Of a stretch of DNA of 64,000 bases, positions 1 through 5,968 are shown piece after piece; positions within the stretch are counted from its first letter, which is position 1, and every line of letters starts with the position of its first letter. Made by a program: the position numbers and the translations under genes. The notes below the pieces were generated by a model, which saw nothing but the letters and a program-made list of their open reading frames with translations, was not told the DNA's origin and ran no database searches. The stretch lies in NCBI GenBank assembly GCA_002753335.1, contig PEAD01000002.1:1-64000 (forward strand), read 5' to 3'. The DNA is from Nitrospirae bacterium MYbin3 (GTDB lineage Bacteria > Nitrospirota > Thermodesulfovibrionia > Thermodesulfovibrionales > Dissulfurispiraceae).

Positions 1-140
1 GGGTAGTACTCAATCCTATGCTACGCAAGCCAGACCTACGTTTAGTCGTTCTGGCTTGGGAGCGGGGTTCTCTAATTTCATTTTATCACCTGACCAGAAT
101 GATGTCAAAATTCGGGTGGATGTGTGTAGAGAATACATAA

Positions 141-239
141 ACTGTCCGCATCTGTAAAATGCATCGAGGGGAAAGGAACTACGACAATTCTACGACAGTC
201 GGGGTAAAAGAAAAAGGGATTGCCTGCGCAACCCCTTGA
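141..239 (+). pseudogene. Possible relic of a recombinase C-terminal tail
   Basis: An open frame of 32 codons, closed upstream by TAA at 138-140, ends with the residues KEKGIACATP and TGA at 237-239. This is the same ending as the recombinase stump at 1315-1521, because both run into the same 54-bp repeat in the same frame. Upstream of the repeat the two differ but show weak nucleotide similarity (around 184-200 against 1463-1482). This suggests the tail of a second, different integrase left at the other end of the island. It is too short to prove. Confidence 0.35.
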
Positions 240-254
240 TTTCAATGGCGTCCC
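201..254. repeat. Direct repeat copy 1, putative att site
   Basis: These 54 bases match 1483-1536 at 53 positions; the only difference is t205 against a1487. In copy 2 the right end of the repeat is the 3' end of tRNA-Glu (encoded CCA, discriminator base and the first acceptor-stem bases). Here the tRNA sequence stops after the shared bases. A direct repeat ending in a tRNA 3' end is the usual scar of site-specific integration by a tyrosine recombinase. Confidence 0.7.
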
Positions 255-593
255 GAGCGGAACTCTCAACAAAACTTTTTTACATACAAATTTAGCTTTT
301 TGATGGTTCCCACGCAGATGCATAATCCGAAGACATCATATCATTTGGTTAGCGAAAATATGATTGTCGTCAGAAAAAAATGTCTTGGTTTGTTTGGGCA
401 CCTTGAAACATTTTTAAAATGATAAACCGCTTTGCCTCATACTGCTACTATTTCCTACAACTTTTTTGCCAGAAAACTAACATAATCAGTATATGCAAGC
501 TTTTATGAAAATTCGGTTTTTTAAATGTGCTTTGTGGGCAAAAAGCTGCTACAAAATAAAATACGTTAATATATTTCAGAAAGGAGATGCCGC

Positions 594-642
594 AATAAAC
601 TCACGTTGACTAAAGTGTTTATTGTAGTTACAATATAATTGT
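594..642. promoter_or_regulatory. Palindromic operator cluster at the brnTA promoter
   Basis: Three inverted repeats lie close together. ATTGTA and TACAAT (621-626, 629-634) are separated by 2 bp and overlap the -10 box. ACAAT and ATTGT (630-634, 638-642) are separated by 3 bp and overlap the start codon. AATAAAC and GTTTATT (594-600, 617-623) flank the -35 box. Alternating ATTGT half-sites at about 9-bp steps fit binding of ribbon-helix-helix dimers, and BrnA is an RHH antitoxin known to repress its own operon. Binding here is inferred. Confidence 0.5.
606..634 (+). promoter_or_regulatory. Sigma70-type promoter of brnTA
   Basis: The -35 box TTGACT (606-611) and the -10 box TACAAT (629-634) are separated by 17 bp. 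A start site about 7 nt downstream falls on the GTG codon at 641, and no ribosome-binding sequence is present, so the message would be leaderless. Confidence 0.7.
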
Positions 643-916
643 GAAGTACGAATGGGATGAAGAAAAGCGTACAGAGAATATCAAAAAGCATGGAGTTGAT
701 TTTGTTGATGCAGTTGATTTTGTCTGGGATACGGCCCTTATAGGGGTTGATAAGCGGCAGGACTATGGGGAGCAGCGTTATAAATCTCTTGGATTTATTG
801 ATGATAGACTTTATTGTTTGGTCTATACATTACGCAGTACCGTTGTCCGAATCATAAGTTTAAGAAAAGCAAACAAACGAGAGAGGAGTGTTTATGAAAA
901 AATCATACAAGGATAA
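641..916 (+). CDS. brnT: BrnT family toxin (ribonuclease)
   Basis: This 91-residue protein has the BrnT layout: an N-terminal YEWDEEKRTENIKKHGVDF block typical of the family, a central DKRQDYGEQRYKSLG stretch, and a C-terminal VVRIISLRKANKRER segment. BrnT toxins are RelE-fold ribonucleases that stop translation and are neutralised by BrnA. The start is GTG at 641, placed by the family N-terminus (VKYEWDEEK). There is no Shine-Dalgarno sequence and the promoter sits immediately upstream. The gene overlaps brnA by 23 nt, which suggests coupled translation. The pair lies inside the att-bounded island and probably stabilises it. No inactivating change is visible. Confidence 0.9.
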   Translation: MKYEWDEEKRTENIKKHGVDFVDAVDFVWDTALIGVDKRQDYGEQRYKSLGFIDDRLYCLVYTLRSTVVRIISLRKANKRERSVYEKIIQG

Positions 917-1271
917 ATCTAACGTAGTATCGTACACGATGGATGAACTTCGGGGAATGAGGAAGAAGAAAAAGGTATCTCATATAAATACGGATGCAGA
1001 AGAGGCTGCGATTAAGCGCGGCATTTCTCTTGATCCTGATAATCCGGAACTGACTGATTCAGATTTTGAAAAAATGCGTCCGGCTTCTGAGGTAATGCCG
1101 CAGCTTGTAAAGGCATATCGCCGCACACGCGGCCCACAAAAAAATCCTACTAAGACGCAGTTGACTGTAAGGCTTTCACAGGATGTTGTGGAGTTTTTTA
1201 AATCGTCAGGGCGTGGTTGGCAAACTAATATCGATAAAGCACTGAAAGAATATGTAAGGTCTCACGCGTAG
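894..1271 (+). CDS. brnA: BrnA family antitoxin
   Basis: A 125-residue antitoxin partner of BrnT. The N-terminal half is charged (MRKKKKVSH, then an acidic DPDNPELTDSDFEKM stretch). The C-terminal half, from about residue 83, is the RHH DNA-binding part with TKTQLTVRLSQDVVEFFK and a GRGWQTNIDKALKEYV helix, as in BrnA. I place the start at ATG 894, which has a GAGG motif 7 nt upstream, rather than GTG 888. BrnA binds BrnT and represses the operon in characterised systems; palindromes over the promoter at 594-642 fit that role here. Confidence 0.88.
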   Translation: MKKSYKDKSNVVSYTMDELRGMRKKKKVSHINTDAEEAAIKRGISLDPDNPELTDSDFEKMRPASEVMPQLVKAYRRTRGPQKNPTKTQLTVRLSQDVVEFFKSSGRGWQTNIDKALKEYVRSHA

Positions 1272-1314
1272 CTGATTTAAATGCGTTAAAAGTTTAACCT
1301 ACCTACTTCTGCTT

Positions 1315-1521
1315 ATGCTTAGAAAGACAAAGAACCTTGTTGACGTTCAACACGCTATGGGGCATAAGGACAGCAGGATGACAATGCGATATGCACACTT
1401 GATGCCAGAAGACCTGAAAGATGCTTTCACAGCGATTGACAACATGGGGACAGCAAAAATTCTATCACAATTTTATCACGTTGGGGAAAAAGAAAAAGGG
1501 ATTGCCTGCGCAACCCCTTGA
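1315..1521 (+). pseudogene. Tyrosine recombinase (integrase), C-terminal fragment
   Basis: The 68 residues match only the end of a phage-type integrase: VDVQHAMGHKDSRMTMRYAH carries the late catalytic His (GHK) and the nucleophile Tyr (MRYAH). The N-terminal DNA-binding domain and the RxxH/Arg box are missing, and the frame upstream to 1273 adds nothing recognisable. The last codons (KEKGIACATP) lie inside the att repeat, as in integrases whose gene ends at their own attachment site. It reads toward the tRNA-Glu 3' end. It must be non-functional. The ATG at 1315 is probably internal and not a true start. Confidence 0.8.
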
Positions 1522-1536
1522 TTTCAATGGCGTCCC
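1483..1536. repeat. Direct repeat copy 2, att site at the tRNA-Glu 3' end
   Basis: The 54-bp partner of 201-254 (53 of 54 identical). Its right end covers the last bases of tRNA-Glu and its left part encodes the end of the recombinase stump. The intact tRNA on this side shows that integration restored the gene. Confidence 0.7.
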
Positions 1537-1605
1537 CAGCGGGATTCGAACCCGCGTTACCGCCTTGAAAGGGCGATGTCCTAGGCCGGGCTAGACGATA
1601 GGGAC
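1528..1605 (-). tRNA. tRNA-Glu (anticodon TTC)
   Basis: Read on the minus strand from 1605 to 1528. The acceptor stem GTCCCTA pairs with TGGGGAC (one G-U), the T arm contains GGTTCGAATCC, and the anticodon stem-loop with CCCTTTCAAGG gives TTC. CCA is encoded at 1530-1528. The 3' end is the integration target of the adjacent island. tRNA-Lys lies directly upstream on the same strand. Confidence 0.93.
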
Positions 1606-1606
1606 A

Positions 1607-1679
1607 TGAGCCGCGTTGGATTCGAACCAACGACCCACGCCTTAAAAGGGCGTTGCTCTACCAACTGAGCTAGCGGCCC
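1607..1679 (-). tRNA. tRNA-Lys (anticodon TTT)
   Basis: Read on the minus strand from 1679. The acceptor GGGCCGC pairs with GCGGCTC, the D arm has AGCTCAGTTGGTAGAGC, the anticodon loop CTTTTAA gives TTT, and the T arm has GGTTCGAATCC. CCA is not encoded. It is probably cotranscribed with tRNA-Glu, one base away. Confidence 0.93.
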
Positions 1680-1700
1680 TCAACAACCACAAGAATTTAT

Positions 1701-1730
1701 AATTTACTATTATAAGCTGAATTTTGTCAA
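1701..1730 (-). promoter_or_regulatory. Candidate promoter of tRNA-Lys/tRNA-Glu
   Basis: On the minus strand a perfect TTGACA (1730-1725) is followed after 18 bp by TAAATT (1706-1701), about 20 nt ahead of the tRNA-Lys 5' end. The -10 box is weak, so the exact start is uncertain. Confidence 0.45.
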
Positions 1731-1782
1731 TTTGAATCTGTGAGAAAACGGCAATTTTGGTACAGAAACGTTGCAGGAGAAA

Positions 1783-2532
1783 TTAGGTGGAGATTTTTGT
1801 AAAATCCGGCACTACAGCAGCTGTTTTGGGCACAGTAATACTTTGCTTGTTTTGAGCAAAAGCATCGTAATCTGCAATTATGTCTTTAAGGCCGTTCATT
1901 CTGTTCATCCAGCCTTTTAGATATTTTGCATAAAGATGTGGTTTTGCTGAGGCCAGCCTTTTATAGCGTTGCTCTCTTAGCTTGATATAAGTATCTATAT
2001 CGCCATCAGACTTCTCTAGGAATTTCTTTGCAGCATTCGGGCTGTTCACATAAGAATCGAAATGAACAAGGCTCATTGGGTAGGAAAGCTCCGCTGCTCC
2101 TGATTTGTCCCATATTTTTTTGTATATGGCTTCGGCTTCGGTTAAGGTCAGGTTTTTAATGTTTCCTTTATAGCCGTAGGTTCTTGCAGTCGTTTCAAGT
2201 ATTCCGTATTTTGATGCTCCCCTTGAGCCGTCCTCTTTTACGTATGCCTTACCCTCATGTTTAATGACTACTTTAAATATTTCCTTGAATTTCGAGGAAC
2301 TGTCTTGTAATCTGTTGTCGGTGTGTTCAATTATCGGGAAGGGTACCGAAAGCGGCTTGTTTGGAATTGCTATGATGGAACCCTGTTTTACAGGTTCCGT
2401 AATTTTGAGAGATTCGTTAATGATTGAGTTAAAAGATCCTGCGCTGTCCGGAAACTTGCCGGGTAGCTTAGGCAGTTTTATCTGTGTTGTTTGCTGAGAG
2501 CCGTCTATTTTAGAGATGCCGCGGTGATACAT
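1783..2532 (-). CDS. GH108-type muramidase-like protein
   Basis: A 249-residue protein with no obvious signal peptide. Residues about 85-185 match the glycosyl hydrolase 108 family (phage-type N-acetylmuramidases): VIKHEGKAYV contains the His-Glu-Gly motif with the expected catalytic Glu, followed by DGSRGASKYGI and a helical NLTLTEAEAIYKKIWDK region. The segment around LVHFDSYVNSPNAAKKFLEK resembles the accompanying peptidoglycan-binding helical domain. The N-terminal 80 residues are low-complexity. A non-lytic or remodelling role is possible, since there is no holin or other phage gene nearby. It is divergent from the TPR lipoprotein gene. Confidence 0.72.
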   Translation of the reverse strand: MYHRGISKIDGSQQTTQIKLPKLPGKFPDSAGSFNSIINESLKITEPVKQGSIIAIPNKPLSVPFPIIEHTDNRLQDSSSKFKEIFKVVIKHEGKAYVKEDGSRGASKYGILETTARTYGYKGNIKNLTLTEAEAIYKKIWDKSGAAELSYPMSLVHFDSYVNSPNAAKKFLEKSDGDIDTYIKLREQRYKRLASAKPHLYAKYLKGWMNRMNGLKDIIADYDAFAQNKQSITVPKTAAVVPDFTKIST

Positions 2533-2644
2533 TGTCCGTCTTTTCTCCCCAGATGAGGTTGCTTTTCAAACATTGTATCATATCTTTTGCCTAAATGTGT
2601 AAGATATTTGCTAAAATAAAGCCCAAAAATATTCGGAGGAGAAT

Positions 2645-3193
2645 ATGAGAAAAATTCTATTATTTTTTGTGCTTACAATAGTAGTTGTTTCGTGCCAGCC
2701 AAAGGAGGAGCCAAAAGGCCAGCTTCAACCGCAACAGCAACCCTATACAGGCCAGCAGGCGCCTATGGTAAACATGCAGATGGATCAGGAGATTAGGATT
2801 CTCGAAGGAGCGGTGAAATCAGATCCTAGAAATGTCGGGGCATGGATCAAGTTGGGCAATATTTTTATGGACTCGGCGCGCTTTAACGAAGCTGTAAATG
2901 CTTACAGCAAGGCTCTCGAGATTGACGGCAAAAATGTGGATGTGTGTGTGGACATGGGTACCTGTTATCGCAATAGCGGCAGGGCAGACAAAGCGGTTGA
3001 AGAATACAGAAAGGCGTTGAAGATTAATCCAAACCATTTGAACGGACGTAAAAATCTTGGCGTAGTGCTTGCGTTTGATCTGAAAGACAAACAGGGCGCA
3101 ATAAAAGAATTCGAAAAATATCTGCAGCTTGCTCCGAACGCGCCGGATGCAGTTCAGGTAAAACAGGAAATAGAAAACCTTAAAATAAAATAA
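2645..3193 (+). CDS. TPR-repeat lipoprotein
   Basis: A 182-residue protein with a hydrophobic leader ending in the lipobox VVSC (Cys17), then a Gln/Pro-rich linker and about three tetratricopeptide repeats (from about residue 55; for example AWIKLGNIFMDSARFNEAVNA). It should be anchored to a membrane by lipid and act as a protein-interaction scaffold in the periplasm. The ribosome-binding sequence GGAGGAG ends a few bases before the ATG. It converges with tadA, and a strong hairpin lies between them. The partner is unknown. Confidence 0.85.
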   Translation: MRKILLFFVLTIVVVSCQPKEEPKGQLQPQQQPYTGQQAPMVNMQMDQEIRILEGAVKSDPRNVGAWIKLGNIFMDSARFNEAVNAYSKALEIDGKNVDVCVDMGTCYRNSGRADKAVEEYRKALKINPNHLNGRKNLGVVLAFDLKDKQGAIKEFEKYLQLAPNAPDAVQVKQEIENLKIK

Positions 3194-3204
3194 TTTCTAA
3201 AATA

Positions 3205-3229
3205 GGGCTCAGGCTTTATGCCTGAGCCC
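3205..3229. terminator. Intergenic hairpin between TPR lipoprotein gene and tadA
   Basis: Perfect 10-bp arms (3205-3214 and 3220-3229) with a TTTAT loop overlap the last codons of tadA. Leftward of the stem the minus strand is T-rich (reads TATTTTAG), so it should terminate the tadA operon, and it may also serve the converging TPR gene. The core CTCAGGC-N5-GCCTGAG recurs inside hypA. Confidence 0.65.
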
Positions 3230-3667
3230 GCCAAAGAATCTTCTCAGCAAACCTGCGCATTCTTCTTCAAGGATTCCGGCAACGATTTGAACCTGATGGT
3301 TAAGCCTTCTGTCTGACAGCAGATGATAAAGGCTTTTTACTGCACCGCCTTTTGAGTCCGAACATCCATAGACAACGCGGCCGAGACGTGAATTGAGCAT
3401 TGCGCCGGCACACATAACGCAAGGCTCTTTTGTGACATAAAGCGAGGCCTCACTTAGCCGCCAGTTTTGAGTTTTTTGAGAGGCTTCTCTTAGGGCAAGT
3501 ATCTCCGCGTGCGCGGTTGGATCAAATGTTGATTCTCTTTTGTTTTGTGCTTGGGCGATTATTTTGCCGTCGAGCACGACCACAGCGCCTACGGGTACTT
3601 CGCCTTCATCGAAGGCCGCCTTGGCGCCCTCGATGGCAAGCCTCATGAAGTCAGCGTCTGAAGCCAT
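3209..3667 (-). CDS. tadA: tRNA-specific adenosine deaminase TadA
   Basis: The 152-residue zinc enzyme converts the wobble adenosine of tRNA-Arg(ACG) to inosine. The cytidine-deaminase-fold signature is complete: HAEI (zinc His and catalytic Glu) and PCVMCAGAM (two zinc Cys), with EVPVGAVVV near the N-terminus. The start at 3667 overlaps hypB by 25 nt and best fits the family N-terminus. An alternative ATG at 3646 overlaps the hypB stop as ATGA and would give a product seven residues shorter. It is the last gene of the leftward operon and ends in a hairpin. Confidence 0.93.
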   Translation of the reverse strand: MASDADFMRLAIEGAKAAFDEGEVPVGAVVVLDGKIIAQAQNKRESTFDPTAHAEILALREASQKTQNWRLSEASLYVTKEPCVMCAGAMLNSRLGRVVYGCSDSKGGAVKSLYHLLSDRRLNHQVQIVAGILEEECAGLLRRFFGGLRHKA

Positions 3668-4287
3668 CCTGTCCAGTCGTTAATACCCTGTCCGGTTTTG
3701 CATGAAACTTCAAATATCTTTGTTGCAGGATTCAGTGAAAGCGCATCTTTTCGTATTTTTTCAACATCCACATCAAGGTATGGCTTTAAGTCTGTTTTAT
3801 TTATAAGCAGGGCCGCCGACTCCTGAAACATCAGCGGATATTTAAGAGGCTTGTCATGTCCTTCTGTCAGGCTAAGTATCATTACTTTAAGATTTTCGCC
3901 CACCTTGAACTCGGCCGGGCAGACGAGGTTGCCGACGTTTTCGATGAAAAGCAGATCAAGACTTTTTAGATCAAGGTCTCCGAGCGCTTCGTATATCATA
4001 TTTGCGTCTAAATGGCATGCCCCGCCAGTGTTTATCTGCACTACGGGCACTCCGAGTTTGTCTATTCTTGCGGCGTCGTCCGTCCCTGTGATGTCGCCTT
4101 CTATTACGCCTATTTTCAGTTTTCCGCTTAATGCCTTAATTGTGCTTTCAAGCAATGATGTTTTGCCTGCGCCTGGCGAACTCATCAGGTTGATAACATA
4201 TACGCCGCTTTCGGTGAAAATTCTCCGGTTTTCCTCCGCAAGCCTGTCGTTGGCGCCAAGTATCTTGGAAGCTACTTTAAGTTTCAT
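3643..4287 (-). CDS. hypB: Hydrogenase/urease nickel-insertion GTPase HypB
   Basis: A 214-residue GTPase that delivers nickel to [NiFe]-hydrogenase with HypA. Visible motifs are the P-loop SSPGAGKTSLLE, the metal/switch region GDITGTDDAARI, LLFIENVGNLVCPAEF with the conserved Cys, and LINKTDL. This is the short form: the His-rich or CxxCGC N-terminal metal-binding extension of some HypB proteins is absent. It begins one base after hypA stops, so the two are translated together. No hydrogenase structural genes or other hyp genes lie in the window. Confidence 0.93.
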   Translation of the reverse strand: MKLKVASKILGANDRLAEENRRIFTESGVYVINLMSSPGAGKTSLLESTIKALSGKLKIGVIEGDITGTDDAARIDKLGVPVVQINTGGACHLDANMIYEALGDLDLKSLDLLFIENVGNLVCPAEFKVGENLKVMILSLTEGHDKPLKYPLMFQESAALLINKTDLKPYLDVDVEKIRKDALSLNPATKIFEVSCKTGQGINDWTGWLQTLTS

Positions 4288-4288
4288 T

Positions 4289-4633
4289 TCAAAAAACCTC
4301 CAGTTCTGTTATATCAAGTTCTCGTCCGGATATAACCCTGAACGAGGAGCTTTCGCAGTGTGGACAGCAAAGCAGATAGCTGTCTTCGGTTTCAAAATTT
4401 TTTTCGCAGTACAGGCATATTCCTGCCAAAGGGACTTCCTCTATGTCGAGCACCGCTTCACTTGCTATTGTATCAGGCTTCATAGCATCAAACGCAAAAA
4501 GCAAGGCCTCAGGCATGACGCCTGAGGCCTTGCCTATCTTAATTGACACTTTTTCTATCTTGCCATATCCGCTTTTTTTGCACTCATTTACTGCGGTCGC
4601 CAAAAGGCCTTCGGCGATCGAAACTTCATGCAT
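4289..4633 (-). CDS. hypA: Hydrogenase nickel-insertion protein HypA
   Basis: A 114-residue nickel metallochaperone. The N-terminus MHEVSIAEGLL supplies the conserved nickel ligand His2. The zinc-ribbon cysteines are present as CLYC (about residues 73-76) and CPHC (about 89-92). It sits directly upstream of hypB in the leftward operon. Its middle contains a perfect 14-bp inverted repeat at 4501-4533, covering codons for the KASGVMPEAL segment. Confidence 0.93.
   Translation of the reverse strand: MHEVSIAEGLLATAVNECKKSGYGKIEKVSIKIGKASGVMPEALLFAFDAMKPDTIASEAVLDIEEVPLAGICLYCEKNFETEDSYLLCCPHCESSSFRVISGRELDITELEVF
4501..4533. repeat. Perfect 14-bp inverted repeat inside hypA
   Basis: Arms at 4501-4514 and 4520-4533 are exact reverse complements with a 5-nt loop, giving a very stable stem in coding RNA. 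The inner CTCAGGC-N5-GCCTGAG core is the same as in the terminator at 3205-3229. Confidence 0.7.
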
Positions 4634-4635
4634 AT

Positions 4636-4938
4636 TTATTTATGCACTTCTTTTGCGTAGGCCTCTTTTCCTGCTTCCAAAGCAGCGTTTATCGCTGACT
4701 TCTCTTTTTCATAAAAACCCTTGCTTCTTTCTACCGATTCGTGAACCTTGCTTTTTGCGTCATCGATGTAATGATCTCCTTTTTCTTTAAGATCATCGGC
4801 AAGTTCGCGTATTCTTCTTCTTGTCTCGGTGCCTGACTGCGGAGCTAAAAGCAAAGCCAATCCTGCGCCCACCATTCCTCCAAGCAAAAAAGACAAAAGT
4901 ACAGAGCCTGAACTGAAACCACATTCGTCATTTCTCAT
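4636..4938 (-). CDS. YtxH-domain membrane protein
   Basis: A 100-residue protein with one hydrophobic glycine-rich helix (residues about 12-31, LLSFLLGGMVGAGLALLLAP), the PQSG turn typical of YtxH proteins, and a long charged helical tail that should form a coiled coil. YtxH proteins are small envelope or stress-associated proteins of uncertain function. It lies 1 nt downstream of the DUF948-like gene, a pairing often seen in other genomes, and directly precedes hypA. Confidence 0.8.
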   Translation of the reverse strand: MRNDECGFSSGSVLLSFLLGGMVGAGLALLLAPQSGTETRRRIRELADDLKEKGDHYIDDAKSKVHESVERSKGFYEKEKSAINAALEAGKEAYAKEVHK

Positions 4939-4939
4939 A

Positions 4940-5353
4940 TTAAAACCTCCTTTCTTTTATTTCGTTTAACAACACTGCAAATCCGGCTTTTAAGCCTGCC
5001 TTCAGGCCGGAAGCCCTGAGGTTCATGCCTGTTCTTAAGCCGCTTATCATAGCGCTAATTGCTCTGACATTTTCGGCAACCTCATAGATGGAATATGAAA
5101 GTTTCCTTACATTGCCTGTCACAACACCGGCATCGTCGCTGACAACCCTGAAGCTTTTTAAAGTTTGCTCTACTTCGCAAAGCACAGGTCCAAGCCGTTC
5201 ATCGGTCCGTCTCAGGAAATCACTCATAGAAGCGGCTGTTTTTCTTATTTCGAGCGCAGCATATATAAGAAATGCTATTGCGAACAAAAAACCTATAAGC
5301 AACAAGAAAAACCCGATGCTAAAAAAGATTATCCAAGTTTGGCTAACTATCAT
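4940..5353 (-). CDS. DUF948-like membrane protein
   Basis: A 137-residue protein with an N-terminal membrane helix (residues about 8-32) followed by an amphipathic helical region (LRRTDERLGPVLCEVEQTL, then VRKLSYSIYEVAENVRAIS), matching the DUF948 pattern. The function is unknown. It pairs with the YtxH protein and probably forms a membrane-bound coiled-coil assembly with it. It is part of the hsp20-to-tadA leftward operon. Confidence 0.7.
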   Translation of the reverse strand: MIVSQTWIIFFSIGFFLLLIGFLFAIAFLIYAALEIRKTAASMSDFLRRTDERLGPVLCEVEQTLKSFRVVSDDAGVVTGNVRKLSYSIYEVAENVRAISAMISGLRTGMNLRASGLKAGLKAGFAVLLNEIKERRF

Positions 5354-5398
5354 GTCCGCACCTCATTTTGTAAGTATATCATACTTTGCCTCCTAAAT

Positions 5399-5968
5399 TT
5401 ATTGCTGGCGGCTGGCATGGTATACATGCATAATCCTTTGAATGACCGTTAGATGCGTAAGCACAAAAAGGGCGGCGATGACAGGAAAAATAAAGCCGCT
5501 AATGCATCCTAAAGCAAGCAGGATAAGTCTTTCCGGTCTTTCCATAAGTCCAACACTGCATTGTATGCCAAGTCCTTCTGCACGTGCCCTGACATAGCTT
5601 GTAAGCAATGCTCCGGCAAGTCCACCTAAGCTTAGCAGAGAGCCTGCAATATTTTTTTGTTCATAAAAAAGCCATGCTACCGCCATGAACAAGAAGAAGT
5701 CTGAGTAGCGGTCGAGAGTGGAATCAAGAAAAGCTCCGAATGCCGTTTTCTTGTTGTTAACCCTTGCAACAACACCGTCAAGCGCATCGAAGAAACCGCT
5801 GAAAAGAATAAGCAGTCCTCCCGAATATGCATCGAATAAAATGGCGACAGCTGCGAACGCGTTCAGAATAAAACCTGTAAGGGTGATGATGTTTGGACTT
5901 AAGCGGATTTTTTTTGCAAGAGGCTCCAGTGGTTTATCCAATACATGACCGAGCTTTGCTCCGAACAA
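5399..5968 (-). CDS. CDP-alcohol phosphatidyltransferase, probable phosphatidylinositol-phosphate synthase
   Basis: A 189-residue integral membrane enzyme with the CDP-alcohol transferase signature DG-x2-AR-x8-G-x3-D-x3-D, seen from DGVVARVNNKK to LDSTLDRYSD at about residues 63-86, and several membrane helices. The family joins CDP-diacylglycerol to an alcohol. The gene starts at the base after the inositol-3-phosphate synthase gene ends. That abutment makes inositol 1-phosphate the likely acceptor, as in actinobacterial PIP synthase. A PgsA-type glycerophosphate activity is the alternative. Family certain; substrate inferred from context. Confidence 0.82.
   Translation of the reverse strand: MFGAKLGHVLDKPLEPLAKKIRLSPNIITLTGFILNAFAAVAILFDAYSGGLLILFSGFFDALDGVVARVNNKKTAFGAFLDSTLDRYSDFFLFMAVAWLFYEQKNIAGSLLSLGGLAGALLTSYVRARAEGLGIQCSVGLMERPERLILLALGCISGFIFPVIAALFVLTHLTVIQRIMHVYHASRQQ

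Larger units (their letters stand above)
1..605. other. Left flank without an intact gene
   Basis: No convincing complete coding sequence is seen before 641 on either strand. The stretch holds a 9-bp inverted repeat (26-34 with 50-58, 15-nt loop) of unknown role, a short reading frame at 141-239 that looks like a recombinase tail, and the left copy of a 54-bp direct repeat at 201-254. From 255 to about 590 the sequence is AT-rich and I recognise nothing in it. Confidence 0.6.
201..1536. mobile_element. Mini-island inserted at tRNA-Glu (integrative element remnant)
   Basis: The segment is bounded by 54-bp direct repeats at 201-254 and 1483-1536; the right repeat overlaps the 3' end of an intact tRNA-Glu gene. 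Inside are a BrnT/BrnA toxin-antitoxin pair and the C-terminal stump of a tyrosine recombinase pointing at the tRNA. The recombinase lacks its N-terminal and most catalytic residues, so the element cannot excise itself. It looks like the deleted remains of a larger genomic island in which the addiction module survived. That history is inference. Confidence 0.65.

Noticed and set aside
26-58. 9-bp inverted repeat with 15-nt loop near the left edge
   Set aside because: Could be a terminator or recombination site, but there is no T-run, no adjacent gene in the window and no second copy to support either reading.
105-323. Minus-strand open frame of 72 codons
   Set aside because: It runs across the att repeat and non-coding flank, has no ribosome site and no recognisable composition or family.
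1427-1630. Minus-strand open frame across tRNA-Glu
   Set aside because: The tRNA gene is certain; the frame is its chance translation, similar to other frames over the tRNA cluster at 57.2-57.5 kb.
1783-2532. Prophage lysis gene
   Set aside because: GH108 is phage-associated, but there are no holin, spanin or structural phage genes, so a prophage call is not supported.
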